Positions 17,315 to 26,755 of a stretch of 64,000 nt of DNA are shown piece by piece. Location of the stretch: positions 22,983 through 86,982 of the forward strand of contig JAFZWV010000026.1 in assembly GCA_017617035.1 (NCBI GenBank), written 5' to 3'. Under the pieces are notes generated by a model. The model was not told where the DNA came from. It did not search any database and was given only the letters and a program-made list of their open reading frames with translations. This stretch comes from Bacteroidales bacterium (GTDB lineage: Bacteria; Bacteroidota; Bacteroidia; Bacteroidales; UBA932). Within the stretch, counting starts at the first letter, position 1. Each line of letters opens with the position of its first letter. Made by a program: the position numbers and the translations under genes.

Positions 17315-17349
17315 CCACAGGATGCGGCAAAAAACGCCTCACCCTGTGG
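17315..17349 (-). terminator. first (imperfect) hairpin after the GH3 gene
   Basis: Outer arms CCACAGG (17315-17321) and CCTGTGG (17343-17349) close an imperfect stem. It precedes the stronger hairpin at 17274-17306 and shares its CACAGGGTGAG core, so the two look like tandem variants. Confidence 0.5.
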
Positions 17350-17356
17350 TTATAGG

Positions 17357-19675
17357 TTATAGTAATTCGAACGAAGCAGAATTGGCAGTTCTGGAGTCTC
17401 CTCCGATGAAGACCTGGAACTCTCCGGGCTCAGCACCGTAGACCATATCCTGATTCCAGAAGGACAGAGCATCGATGCCGATCTCAAAGCTCAGGGTCTT
17501 TGACTCTCCGCTCTGCAGAAGCACTTTCTCGAAACCCTTCAGTTCGCGCACCGGACGCGACACGGAAGCCTTTACATCTTTAATATAAAGCTGCGCAACT
17601 TCCTTTCCTGCCACCGCTCCGGTATTCGTAACAGTAACGCTTGCGGTAATCTTCTCCCCCGCCTTCATCGATGTCGCGGAGAGAGTTACAGGGCTGTACT
17701 CGAAAGTGGTATAGCTCAGGCCGTATCCGAAAGGATAAACAGGATCATTGTCGACATCCAGGTAGTTCGAGCGGAACTTGATGAACCACTGACCGTTTCC
17801 GTCAGCGCCCTCAAGAGGACGTCCCGTATTCTTATGCGAATAATAAATAGGAATCTGACCCACATTCTTAGGGAAGGTCATAGCAAGCTTACCCGAAGGA
17901 TTCACATCGCCGAAGAGAACATCAGCAATAGAATATGCCGCCTCCGTTCCTCCATACCATACGTTAAGGATGGCCGGAACATTTTGGCTCTCCCACTCTA
18001 TCGTAAGCGGACGGCCGTCGAACAGGACGAGCACGACCGGCTTGCCGAGCTTGAGCAGGGCCTTCAGCAACTCTTTCTGAACGTCGGGGATATCAAGGTT
18101 CGTACGGGAAGAGCTCTCGCCCGACATCTCTGCCGACTCTCCGAGCGCGGCGACTACAACATCCGAGCGCAGGGCGACTGCGATAGCCTCGGCCAGCATA
18201 GCCCTATCCGAGCGGCTGTCGCGTCCGAGATCCTTGCCGAACATGGTCGAATTGGCCTCGAGGGTAGCGTCCTCGCACAGGTTCGAGCCCTTTGCGTAAA
18301 GCACCTTCACGTCGGGGCCGGCGACTTCCTTCAGACCGTCGACAAGCGAGGTAGTGCGGGCGTGCTGGGCAGCCACGCTCCAAGTTCCGGGCATATTGTT
18401 TCCGGCGTTCGCGAGGGGGCCGATAACCGCGACCGTGCCCTTGCGCTGCAGCGGGAGCACCGGCTTACCCTTGAATTCGTCGTTCTTCAGGAGCACGTAC
18501 GACTCGCCGGAGATGCGGCGGGCTACCGCGCGGTTCTCGTCGGAATAAACGACCTTAGCCGCCTCTTCCTCACGGCAGAACTTATACGGGTCGTCGAACA
18601 GGCCGAGCTTGTACTTCGCCTCGAGGACGCGGCGGCATGCCTGGTCGACCGTCTTCATCTTGATCTCGCCCTTCTCCAGGCCTGGTTTCGTCTGGGTCAG
18701 CAGCGCTTCCGCGACCATGTCCATGTCCATACCGGCATTCAGCGCACGGACTCCGACTTCATGGTAGTCACCCACCCCGTGCATGATGCACTCCGAGATG
18801 CCGGTGTAGTCCGAGACGACGAAGCCGTCCCAGCCCCACTGCTCGCGCAGCACGTCTGTAAGGAGCCACTTGTTGACGGACGCGGGCACGTCGTCGACCA
18901 CGTTGAACGAGGCCATGAACGATCCGGCGCCTGCGTCGGCCGCGGCTTTGTAGCCGGTCATATACTCGTTGAACATGCGCTGATGGGACATATCGACCGT
19001 GTTGTAGTCGCGGCCGGCCTCCGCGCCGCCGTAGAGCGCGAAGTGCTTGACGCACGCCATAATCTGGTCTTTGGAGGCAAACTGCTCGCCCGGGCGGCCT
19101 TGGTAACCATAGACCATGGCCTCGGCGATACGGGCGTTGAGATACGGGTCTTCGCCGCTACCCTCGCTTACACGGCCCCAGCGGGGATCACGCGCAAGGT
19201 CGACCATGGGGCTGAATGTCCATGCGATACCGTCGGACGAAGCCTCGAGCGCGGCGATGTGGGCCGACTCCTCTACCGCGGCCATGTCCCAGGTGCAGGC
19301 CAGGCCGAGCGGAATCGGGAAGGTCGTTTCGTAGCCATGGATGACGTCCATGCCGAAGATGAGCGGAATCCCAAGGCGGGACTGCTCCACCGCAATCTGC
19401 TGGTATTTGCGAATCTCGGCGGCGCCCTTTACATTGAACAGGCCGCCGACCTCGCCTTTGGCGATGCGCTCCTCGACATTGATGCTGGCGCCCTCACCGG
19501 TAACGATAGTTCCTGCAACCGGGAGATTGAGCTGGCCAATCTTCTCCTCGAGGGTCATCTTTTTCATCAGACCGTCGATGAATTGGTCCATCTTGGCGTC
19601 TTTGTAAACAGCTTTGTTGCCAGTGCACCCGAGTGCTAGAGCGGCAAGAAGTAGAAGGCTTAGGGTCTTTTTCAT
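17357..19675 (-). CDS. bglX: GH3 beta-glucosidase lipoprotein (BglX-like)
   Basis: Protein of 772 residues; lipobox Cys17. GH3 N-terminal TIM barrel about 30-380, with GWDGFVVSDYTGI carrying the catalytic nucleophile Asp289. An alpha/beta sandwich domain follows, then a C-terminal FnIII-like domain (about 660-772). KHFALYGGAEAGRDYN and DPRWGRVSEGSGEDP are strongly BglX-like. It hydrolyses terminal beta-glucosides in the periplasm. It begins 6 bases after the GH144 stop. In Bacteroides a GH3 paired with GH144 acts on beta-1,2-gluco-oligosaccharides such as sophorose, so the same role is inferred here. Confidence 0.93.
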   Translation of the reverse strand: MKKTLSLLLLAALALGCTGNKAVYKDAKMDQFIDGLMKKMTLEEKIGQLNLPVAGTIVTGEGASINVEERIAKGEVGGLFNVKGAAEIRKYQQIAVEQSRLGIPLIFGMDVIHGYETTFPIPLGLACTWDMAAVEESAHIAALEASSDGIAWTFSPMVDLARDPRWGRVSEGSGEDPYLNARIAEAMVYGYQGRPGEQFASKDQIMACVKHFALYGGAEAGRDYNTVDMSHQRMFNEYMTGYKAAADAGAGSFMASFNVVDDVPASVNKWLLTDVLREQWGWDGFVVSDYTGISECIMHGVGDYHEVGVRALNAGMDMDMVAEALLTQTKPGLEKGEIKMKTVDQACRRVLEAKYKLGLFDDPYKFCREEEAAKVVYSDENRAVARRISGESYVLLKNDEFKGKPVLPLQRKGTVAVIGPLANAGNNMPGTWSVAAQHARTTSLVDGLKEVAGPDVKVLYAKGSNLCEDATLEANSTMFGKDLGRDSRSDRAMLAEAIAVALRSDVVVAALGESAEMSGESSSRTNLDIPDVQKELLKALLKLGKPVVLVLFDGRPLTIEWESQNVPAILNVWYGGTEAAYSIADVLFGDVNPSGKLAMTFPKNVGQIPIYYSHKNTGRPLEGADGNGQWFIKFRSNYLDVDNDPVYPFGYGLSYTTFEYSPVTLSATSMKAGEKITASVTVTNTGAVAGKEVAQLYIKDVKASVSRPVRELKGFEKVLLQSGESKTLSFEIGIDALSFWNQDMVYGAEPGEFQVFIGGDSRTANSASFELL

Positions 19676-19681
19676 ATGATA

Positions 19682-21265
19682 CTATTTCCAAGTAAATCCG
19701 AGTTTTATCAGGCCGGCCTGAACATCCTCGTCCTGCATGAAGCAGTTCCAGAGGAGGCCGGTCTTGTAGTTCTCCATCATGACCACGATAGGGCCCTGGT
19801 CGATGGCAATGTATGAGTTTGCGAACCAGTTATACTTTAGGGCGAAGGCGTCGTAGAAGCCGTACAGGCCCCAGAGATGGTCGCCTAGTACGTAATAGAA
19901 GTATTTCATAGCCGCCATTGACTCGTTTGGTGAATAAGGGAAAGATGCCAAGGCGGCGGTAGGAGCTATTGTGCCGGTATCTTTATTCGGACACGACGCA
20001 ATGTAACCGTCGTAATAATCCGAGGCAGTAAGTCCCCAGCATTCTGAGCTGTAGCCATAACCGGCGGTAGAGTTTACACAATACTCATAGTTGGTGCGGA
20101 CGTGTCTGCAGAGCTGCTCCCAGTGGTCTGCATAGGCGTCTTTCAGTTTCCTCGGATCCAGTCCAAGGTAGGAGTAATGTACGAAGAACAAAGGGTTTTT
20201 GTAGTTGTAGGTATTGGTTCCCTTCCAGCCTTCGTCATACACTTGTTTTGTTATAGGGTAAGTAGGAGACGAGGCCGCCAGTATGTAGGTAATCAGGCAC
20301 TCGTTCCAACTTCTGATTTTCATATTCATGTCCCAGCCGTAGTTGGGCGACCAGTGCCAGTACAGGACATTTTGTCCGCCGCGCTGGAACCAGGTCCATT
20401 CGACTCCCTCCCAGAGGGTCTTGATGCCGGAACGTATCTCCGTTTCGGTAGCGTTGGAGCCGGTGAAGTAGTGTTTTACGGCCAGAAGCCCTTCGATCAG
20501 GAAGGCCGTCTCGACGAGATCGGCGCCATCGTCCTTGGCCCCGAAAGGAATCGCTTTTCCGGTTTTGCCGTTGAGCCAATGCGGCCATGCGCCATGGAAG
20601 CGCTCTGAGCCCAGGAGGAAACGCACGATTTTTAGCATGCGCTGCGCCCCCTCTTCCCTGCTGATCCACCCATGTTCGATGCCGACCGGGATGGTCATGA
20701 TTCCGAAGCCGCTGCCTCCGGAGGTCACAGTATCGCCCGAGCCAAGCCGCTCGCGCGCCAGGCCGCAATCGGGATGGGCGTAATCCCAGAAATATCCGAA
20801 CGCCGCCTTTTGAACCTTTTCAAACAGCTCGTCGTCGGGGATACGGGGGAATTTATCGGAAGAATCGTAGGCCGTAGTAAAACGGAATTTGTAGTCGTAA
20901 AGCAGGTTAATCCCGAAATTGGGGCCCGAATAGAAGTTTATCGATATTGAAGTATAGGGCGGTAGAGCATGGTTTGACGCAAGAATAAGGTCACGACCCT
21001 CGACACTTAAGTCGAAAAGGTCTGATGACACTCCCATTATAATAAGATTATTGGAGTCGAACTTGCGTATATCCAGCTCTTTACTGAAAGTGAAGCGATA
21101 TATCACCGCCTCCGAGACACCGGTTGGGACCGTATTCTCGGAAATGGTTTTTCCATTGAAAGAGATCGACACTATCTCAGCATCGCGAACGACAGGTGTC
21201 TCTTCCTCCTCTGGAGTACATGCAAACAGCGCTGCAATCAAAAGTAACGCTATAAAACGCTTCAT
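19682..21265 (-). CDS. GH144-type glucanase lipoprotein with N-terminal Ig-like domain
   Basis: Start placed at the ATG at 21265 (MKRFIALLLIAALFAC), giving 527 residues with a lipobox; the longer reading lacks a sensible signal. Residues about 20-120 form an Ig-like domain (VSISFNGKTISENTVPTGVSEAVIYRFTFSKELD). The rest matches the glycoamylase domain PF10091 of GH144: GDTVTSGGSGFGIMTIPVGIEHGWISREE, FHGAWPHWLNGKTGK, and IAIDQGPIVVMMENYKTGLLW. Characterised GH144 members are endo-beta-1,2-glucanases. It follows the LamG gene and precedes the GH3 gene. Confidence 0.88.
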   Translation of the reverse strand: MKRFIALLLIAALFACTPEEEETPVVRDAEIVSISFNGKTISENTVPTGVSEAVIYRFTFSKELDIRKFDSNNLIIMGVSSDLFDLSVEGRDLILASNHALPPYTSISINFYSGPNFGINLLYDYKFRFTTAYDSSDKFPRIPDDELFEKVQKAAFGYFWDYAHPDCGLARERLGSGDTVTSGGSGFGIMTIPVGIEHGWISREEGAQRMLKIVRFLLGSERFHGAWPHWLNGKTGKAIPFGAKDDGADLVETAFLIEGLLAVKHYFTGSNATETEIRSGIKTLWEGVEWTWFQRGGQNVLYWHWSPNYGWDMNMKIRSWNECLITYILAASSPTYPITKQVYDEGWKGTNTYNYKNPLFFVHYSYLGLDPRKLKDAYADHWEQLCRHVRTNYEYCVNSTAGYGYSSECWGLTASDYYDGYIASCPNKDTGTIAPTAALASFPYSPNESMAAMKYFYYVLGDHLWGLYGFYDAFALKYNWFANSYIAIDQGPIVVMMENYKTGLLWNCFMQDEDVQAGLIKLGFTWK

Positions 21266-21279
21266 AAATAATAAGGGCA

Positions 21280-21298
21280 GGGCTGCGCAGGGCAGCCC
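21280..21298 (-). terminator. intra-operon hairpin between LamG and GH144 genes
   Basis: Arms GGGCTGC (21280-21286) and GCAGCCC (21292-21298) with a 5-base loop. There is no strong T run, so it is more likely a transcript-processing or attenuation hairpin than a full terminator. Confidence 0.35.
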
Positions 21299-21322
21299 CG
21301 CCACTAAGTAAAGGTAATGTAA

Positions 21323-22195
21323 TTAGTCGATGTTTGCAACTTCTGCGTCGTAGAGAGCCTTGGCCTCTTCGGCGGTAAGAGCGCGCTTGTAGATACGGAA
21401 CTCATCGAGACCAGCCTCATCCATGTGGCCGATCCATGCATCGCCCCACTGGAAGCCGTCGTAGTAACGAACAGGCCAGTTGCCGATCCAAAGCTGAGCA
21501 GCGTTCATGAACTGGAGGTCGCCTACGGGCTGTGCAGGATCACCGACAACGCAAGGTACGTCAGCCTCAGGAGTAACGTCTACACCATTGCAGTATGCGT
21601 GGAACTCGGAAGAAACATTGTCGTAGGTAACGATAATGTGGTTCCAGCGTCCTGCAGGCCAGCAATCTGCATAACCGTCATTCCAAGTCTTCCAGACAGA
21701 TCCTTTTTCGCCCATCCTAAATTCCCACTTGTAGGTAAGGAAGCCAGCGCCGGTAGCGGTACGGTCGACACTCATTCCGAGGTTGCCCCAGCATGCATCC
21801 GTAGGATCGGAGATGTTGAAGTACATAGGAACGGGAGCGTGGTCATAGTCGATCTCAGCCTGCTTGAGCCACAGAGATACTGTGAAGGCCTTGAGGTCCT
21901 TAAGAGGGCAGTTCTCGCCGAGGTCATAGGCAAGATAAGAGTTGACTGTTCCGAAATAAGCCTTTCCGGTACGGCCAGCCTTGAAGTTGTCGGCGTTGCC
22001 GCTTCCTTCAGATGCGAGGGTGAAATCACCAACCTCAGGAGTAGCTGACTCCATAGGGAGATAAGCTACGAGGTCTGCCTCAGCGACGGTAATCTTCGCT
22101 TTGCCATTGGCTCCCTTCTCGGGACCCTTGTTCTCAGGGGTACATGATGCGATAACTGCAAGTGCTAAAACACTGATTGCAAAAATCTTTTTCAT
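21323..22195 (-). CDS. LamG/concanavalin A-like lipoprotein, probable surface glycan-binding protein
   Basis: Protein of 290 residues with lipobox ASC (about Cys18). After a short linker, residues about 45-285 are a laminin-G/ConA-like jelly roll (LVAYLPMESATPEVGDFTLAS, FTVSLWLKQAEID, GRWNHIIVTYDNVSSEFHAYCNG, ending DEFRIYKRALTAEEAKALYDAE). This fold with a lipid anchor directly after SusD suggests a surface glycan-binding protein. No catalytic residues were recognised. It is part of the minus-strand glucan locus. Confidence 0.8.
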   Translation of the reverse strand: MKKIFAISVLALAVIASCTPENKGPEKGANGKAKITVAEADLVAYLPMESATPEVGDFTLASEGSGNADNFKAGRTGKAYFGTVNSYLAYDLGENCPLKDLKAFTVSLWLKQAEIDYDHAPVPMYFNISDPTDACWGNLGMSVDRTATGAGFLTYKWEFRMGEKGSVWKTWNDGYADCWPAGRWNHIIVTYDNVSSEFHAYCNGVDVTPEADVPCVVGDPAQPVGDLQFMNAAQLWIGNWPVRYYDGFQWGDAWIGHMDEAGLDEFRIYKRALTAEEAKALYDAEVANID

Positions 22196-22243
22196 AATGT
22201 TTGTTTGTTAGTTAATAAAAAAGGTTGATAAATAAAGTGGTTT

Positions 22244-23731
22244 CTAATATGTATATCCTTCGCTCGGGTCAAGAGCCGTGTTAAGGGTTACCTGGGTTGA
22301 AGGATAAGGGAAATATCCGTGGAAATTGGTCTTGGCTTTTGCCACCTGGGCGCCAACTACGTCTCCGACCTTTCCAAGGCGGATAAGGTCGAAGATGCGG
22401 TTGCCTTCAAGGGCAAGCTCTGCACGACGCTCATCGTAGATATTGTCAAGAGTAGCCGCAGTATTTGTTATACCGGCACGGTTCTGGACCAGATGAAGTG
22501 CGTCGTCTGCGCTTAGACCGCATGATCCAGCGGGAGCTCCATTGGCGAGAGCCTCAGCATAAATGAGGAGAATCTCGGCGTAGCGGATCAGGCGGATGTT
22601 GTGGTCATAGCCATAGGCGTTCGTATTGTACGTATTATAGACGTTGGGAGTATAGACCTTTCCGTTGTAGTACTGATTGGGGCACTTGCTGCTGATGTAG
22701 TCGCCCTCAGGAGTAGTAGTATCCCTCTCAAGGAAGGTGATCGCCTGACGCTTTGCATCTCCCCTGCCCTCGAAGAAGGCCTTCAGGTTATCGTTCGGGA
22801 CATTGAATCCCCAACCCTGCATACCGGACGGCTCGTTGTTGCGAGGTCCCTGGTAATACGCGTATGTAAGGTAGGGAGCGTCTCCTGAAGTCTGACCGAG
22901 ATCTGAAGCCTCGATTTCCATGAGCGATTCGTTGCAGCCTTCGCCGTCGACCGAGAAGAGGAAACGGTAATCGGCCTGGAGACCGAACTTACCGGAAGCG
23001 ATGATCTCGTTTGCGGCTGCGGCTGCGGTAGCCCAATCGGCCCTATACATAGCATGCTTTGCCTTAACGGCGAGAGCAGTATACTTGGTGTAGCGTGTAC
23101 CCCATGCCTTGCCATAGGACTCGGGAAGAGTGTCGATGGCCTCGTCGAGATCTTTGCACACATATTCGTAAAGCTTATCCAGCGCTACGGGCGGGTTATT
23201 GGCGAGCTCATCGGAGGTCATATTGCCCTCAACGATGGGGACAGCTCCGAAAGTACGCATGAGTTCCAGGTATGCATATGCCCTGATGACCTTTGCCTCG
23301 TTGGCGCACTCGCGGCAATAACGCCTGTTGTCGTCGGTAGTCATCTCATTGTAGTAGAGGACCTCCTGGATAAGAGCGTTGTTGGCAGCCGAGATTACAT
23401 TGTAGTGATCAACCCAGAAGCTATTGAACATGTAGTTGTAAGGAGTGAAGGTATATTCATCCATTTCCTTGGCGTACGCATTGTCAGTAGGGGTTGAGCC
23501 CTTATCTGAGTCGTCGGAGGTAACATCAGTTATGCAGATATACGGGAACCAGTCGACGGCACGCATCTGAGCATAAGCTGCACTTACAGGCTGGAAGATA
23601 TTTTCAACCTTGGTATAGTCGGTTCCTGTCGAGGGCACTGTGCCTTCTACGCGAATATTGAGGAAATCGGAGCAGGAAGCAGCGATTGCGACTGCTGCGG
23701 CGAGCGAAAGAATGTTTATGATCTTTTTCAT
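22244..23731 (-). CDS. RagB/SusD family lipoprotein of the glucan locus
   Basis: Start set at the ATG at 23731 (MKKIINILSLAAAVAIAASC), preceded by AGAGAG; an ATG at 23743 is the alternative. The length is 495 residues. SusD features include EAKVIRAYAYLELMRTFGAVPIVEG, NIRLIRYAEILLIYAEALANG and the C-terminal ELALEGNRIFDLIRLGK. It binds the imported oligosaccharide over the SusC pore. It starts 13 bases after susC and precedes the LamG lipoprotein. Confidence 0.93.
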   Translation of the reverse strand: MKKIINILSLAAAVAIAASCSDFLNIRVEGTVPSTGTDYTKVENIFQPVSAAYAQMRAVDWFPYICITDVTSDDSDKGSTPTDNAYAKEMDEYTFTPYNYMFNSFWVDHYNVISAANNALIQEVLYYNEMTTDDNRRYCRECANEAKVIRAYAYLELMRTFGAVPIVEGNMTSDELANNPPVALDKLYEYVCKDLDEAIDTLPESYGKAWGTRYTKYTALAVKAKHAMYRADWATAAAAANEIIASGKFGLQADYRFLFSVDGEGCNESLMEIEASDLGQTSGDAPYLTYAYYQGPRNNEPSGMQGWGFNVPNDNLKAFFEGRGDAKRQAITFLERDTTTPEGDYISSKCPNQYYNGKVYTPNVYNTYNTNAYGYDHNIRLIRYAEILLIYAEALANGAPAGSCGLSADDALHLVQNRAGITNTAATLDNIYDERRAELALEGNRIFDLIRLGKVGDVVGAQVAKAKTNFHGYFPYPSTQVTLNTALDPSEGYTY

Positions 23732-23744
23732 GACTCTCTGCATT

Positions 23745-26700
23745 TTAGAAGTTGACATTCACGCCGAGCGTGTAGATAGACTGCATCGGGTAGACACTGC
23801 TGTCGATGCCGGTGCTGATAGGAGATCCGCCGATTTCGGTGGTGAATCCGTTGTAACCGAAGAGAGTGAGCGGACGCTGAGCTGAAACATAAGCCCTTAC
23901 GCTCTTGGCCCACTTCATTCCGGAGAATGTGTAACCGACCTGGACATTGTTGATACGGAACGAAGAGCCGTCTTCGAGATAGAATTCGTTGCAGGTCTGT
24001 ACGAAAGAAGTACCTGCAGCTTCTGACGAAGGATAGCTGGTTCCCATGTTGTCCTTGGTCCAACGGTTATTGTAGAAGTCGACATCGTAGTTGGCCTCGG
24101 AGAAGACACCGCGCTGCATCCTCTTGTTGTTGAGAATCTTGTTGCCGACCTGGAGGTTGAGTACCATCGAGAAATCCCAGTTGCGATAGTTAGCTCCGAG
24201 ATTGAATCCCATCATAAGCCATGGAAGCGGACTTCCAAGATAGGTGATATCGTCTGCGTTGATGACCTTGTCATCATTCATATCCTTATACTTGGGGAAA
24301 CCGGCGTCCTTGATGTTCTGCGAGACTGGATCCTGAAGGGCTTCCTTCTCGGAAGCGTAAATCTTGTCAATCTTGTAGCCCCAAAATCCGCCGATAGGAT
24401 AACCTATGGCAGCACGGGTTGCATAGTTACCGTTGATTTCTGTACCCGGGACATAGTCGTATTTACTGAGCTCAAGTCCGGAGAGCTTGGTAACACGGTT
24501 CATGTTAAAGGTAGCATTCATTCCGAGATTGTAGCTGAAGTCTGCGCTGACTCGTTCGGCCCAGCTGAGCGAAAGCTCCGCTCCGAGGTTCATTACGGAA
24601 CCATTGTTGGAAAGAAGGTTGGTTGTACCGCCTCCTGCAGCGATAGGAGTGTAGAACACTACGTTGTCGGTGACGCGGTCATAGAGGTCGAGTTCACCGT
24701 GGAGCTTACCCTCCACCATGGAGAAGTCAGCACCGATGTTGGCCTCGGTCACGACCTCCCACTTGAGGTAGTTGTTATAAACTGTCTGAGCACCGACTCC
24801 GTCGTATACGGTATCGCCGAATACTGCGGAAGCGCCCATTCCGGATGCTCCGAGGGTGACAGAAGAGTTGGCCGGAACATTATCGTTACCAAGCATACCC
24901 CAGGAAGCGCGGAGCTTTAGGTAATCGAATACCTGCTGGTCCTGCATGAAGTCTTCGTCGGAAATGTTCCAACCTAGACCAATCGACGGGAAGATTCCCC
25001 ACTTCTCCTGATACTTGGAGGATCCATCAGCACGGAGGGTAACGGTAGCGAGATATTTCTCGTTATAGTTGTAGGTTCCGCGGGCGAAGAATGAAAGGCC
25101 ATTGTAGCGGGAAGCACCATCGTTGGAATACTGATTCTTCGGAGATCCGTTCCTGAGATACCTTGATGCGGCGTCGAAATTCGGGACTGAATTCCTGGTA
25201 CCGTTCAGCCATGAAGAGAAGTTCATTCTGACAGAGTTACCGACCATCACTGAATAAGCATGCTTACCGTTGCGCCCATTGTAGGTAAGGACGTTGTCGA
25301 TAAGCTGATTGAACGAGTAACCGAAAGTCTTGGTAAATGAAGAGGTTGCAACGCTCTGGCTTCCGCCCACGTTAAACTCAGGAGTGTAATTCTGGTTGTC
25401 GTAGTAGTGGAAGTCGACGTTATACGAAGTCTTGAAGGAAAGTTTCTCAGGGATAATGGTGAACTCAGCGTATGTTGCGAGCACTTCCTTGAGACCTGTC
25501 TCTGCCACATTGTGATAATATGCGTTCGCGACAGGGTTGCCGTAAGCGTTTGCGAATCCGTAGAGCTGAGGAGAATCGAACTTCACGGGATAAGCGCCGA
25601 CGTTGGCATCATTATAGACGCTGTATACCGGCGGATTGAGGAATGCCTGATAAAAAGCATTGCCGTTGTAGTCGTTGCGGATGTAGCGGGAGAACACGGA
25701 GTTCATACCCATCTTCAGCCAAGAGTTCATCTTCTGGTCCAGGCGGGTGCGGATATTGAACCTGTTGTAATCGTTGGTACAGTAGTTCATGATACCGTCC
25801 TGGTAGAAGTAGCTTAAACCGACCGAGTAGTTGGTATTGTCGGATGCGCCTGAAAAATCTACGGAGTGGCTGGTCGTGAAGGCGGGCTTTACAAGTTCCG
25901 CATACCAGTCAGTGTCACCGTTATAGTCGGCAGCCGATATAGGAGTCCACTTGATATTATTGACATTGGCCTCGTTCATCAACTCGATATACTGGTCAGC
26001 CGAGCAAAGGTCCATGATGTTGGTCGGGATCTGGAGTCCGCCGTAGCCCTCATAAGTGATGTTCAGGCGGTCCTTAGTACCTTTCTTGGTGGTGACGATG
26101 ATAACGCCGTTTGCTGCGCGCACACCGTAGATAGCAGCCGCTGATGCATCCTTAAGGACTGTGAGACTCTCGATATCAGTGCTCGAGAGGAAGTCGATGT
26201 TATCTACAAACGTACCGTCAACCACATAGAGAGGGGTCGCATAATCGGAAATCGAACCGACACCACGTACCTTTACGGTAGGTGACGCACCAGGGGCGCC
26301 GCTGTTGATAATCTGGACGCCGCTGACCATACCCTGAAGGGCCGACATCGGGTTGGAGGAAACCTGCTTTGAGAGTTCCTCGCCCTTGACGGTAACGATA
26401 GGAGCGGTGAGGTCTTTGGACTTCTGGGTGCCGTAACCTACGACCACCACCTCTTCGAGAAGGAGGTTGTCGGGCTGCATCGTGACATCAATCGTCGTTC
26501 TTCCGTTTACCGGCACTTCCATATCCTGGAAGCCATAGTAAGAGAAAACAAGGATTGCGTCTGCAGACACCTTAATGCTGTAAGCTCCATCGAGGTCGGT
26601 GACTGTACCGTTGTTGGTGCCTTTCTCGAATACGCCGGCCGAGATCTGCGGCCAGCCCTGATCGTCGAGCACGGTACCGCTCACTGTGATAGTCTGTGCG

Positions 26701-26753
26701 TAGGACACCAGACTGATCAGAGCTAAGGTTAGAATTGTTGCTAAACGCTTCAT
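23745..26753 (-). CDS. SusC/RagA family TonB-linked outer membrane protein of the glucan locus
   Basis: Protein of 1002 residues. Signal peptide (MKRLATILTLALISLVSYAQ), carboxypeptidase-regulatory-like domain about 22-100, TonB-box-like EEVVVVGYGTQK, plug with TPLYVVDGTFVDN and IYGVRAANGVIIVTTKKG, and a barrel ending LGVNVNF. It transports oligosaccharides released at the surface. The ATG lies three bases from the stop of the upstream GH144 gene, so enzyme and transporter are co-transcribed. Confidence 0.95.
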   Translation of the reverse strand: MKRLATILTLALISLVSYAQTITVSGTVLDDQGWPQISAGVFEKGTNNGTVTDLDGAYSIKVSADAILVFSYYGFQDMEVPVNGRTTIDVTMQPDNLLLEEVVVVGYGTQKSKDLTAPIVTVKGEELSKQVSSNPMSALQGMVSGVQIINSGAPGASPTVKVRGVGSISDYATPLYVVDGTFVDNIDFLSSTDIESLTVLKDASAAAIYGVRAANGVIIVTTKKGTKDRLNITYEGYGGLQIPTNIMDLCSADQYIELMNEANVNNIKWTPISAADYNGDTDWYAELVKPAFTTSHSVDFSGASDNTNYSVGLSYFYQDGIMNYCTNDYNRFNIRTRLDQKMNSWLKMGMNSVFSRYIRNDYNGNAFYQAFLNPPVYSVYNDANVGAYPVKFDSPQLYGFANAYGNPVANAYYHNVAETGLKEVLATYAEFTIIPEKLSFKTSYNVDFHYYDNQNYTPEFNVGGSQSVATSSFTKTFGYSFNQLIDNVLTYNGRNGKHAYSVMVGNSVRMNFSSWLNGTRNSVPNFDAASRYLRNGSPKNQYSNDGASRYNGLSFFARGTYNYNEKYLATVTLRADGSSKYQEKWGIFPSIGLGWNISDEDFMQDQQVFDYLKLRASWGMLGNDNVPANSSVTLGASGMGASAVFGDTVYDGVGAQTVYNNYLKWEVVTEANIGADFSMVEGKLHGELDLYDRVTDNVVFYTPIAAGGGTTNLLSNNGSVMNLGAELSLSWAERVSADFSYNLGMNATFNMNRVTKLSGLELSKYDYVPGTEINGNYATRAAIGYPIGGFWGYKIDKIYASEKEALQDPVSQNIKDAGFPKYKDMNDDKVINADDITYLGSPLPWLMMGFNLGANYRNWDFSMVLNLQVGNKILNNKRMQRGVFSEANYDVDFYNNRWTKDNMGTSYPSSEAAGTSFVQTCNEFYLEDGSSFRINNVQVGYTFSGMKWAKSVRAYVSAQRPLTLFGYNGFTTEIGGSPISTGIDSSVYPMQSIYTLGVNVNF

Positions 26754-26755
26754 TG

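Noticed and set aside
17834-19639. 601-residue open frame on the plus strand
   Set aside because: It is antisense to the GH3 beta-glucosidase, whose active-site motifs are clear. The frame is an effect of GC-rich codon third positions.
21773-21790. CATTCCGAGGTTGCCCC as a further repeat copy
   Set aside because: Only about 8 bases match the element and they encode part of the conserved LamG fold.
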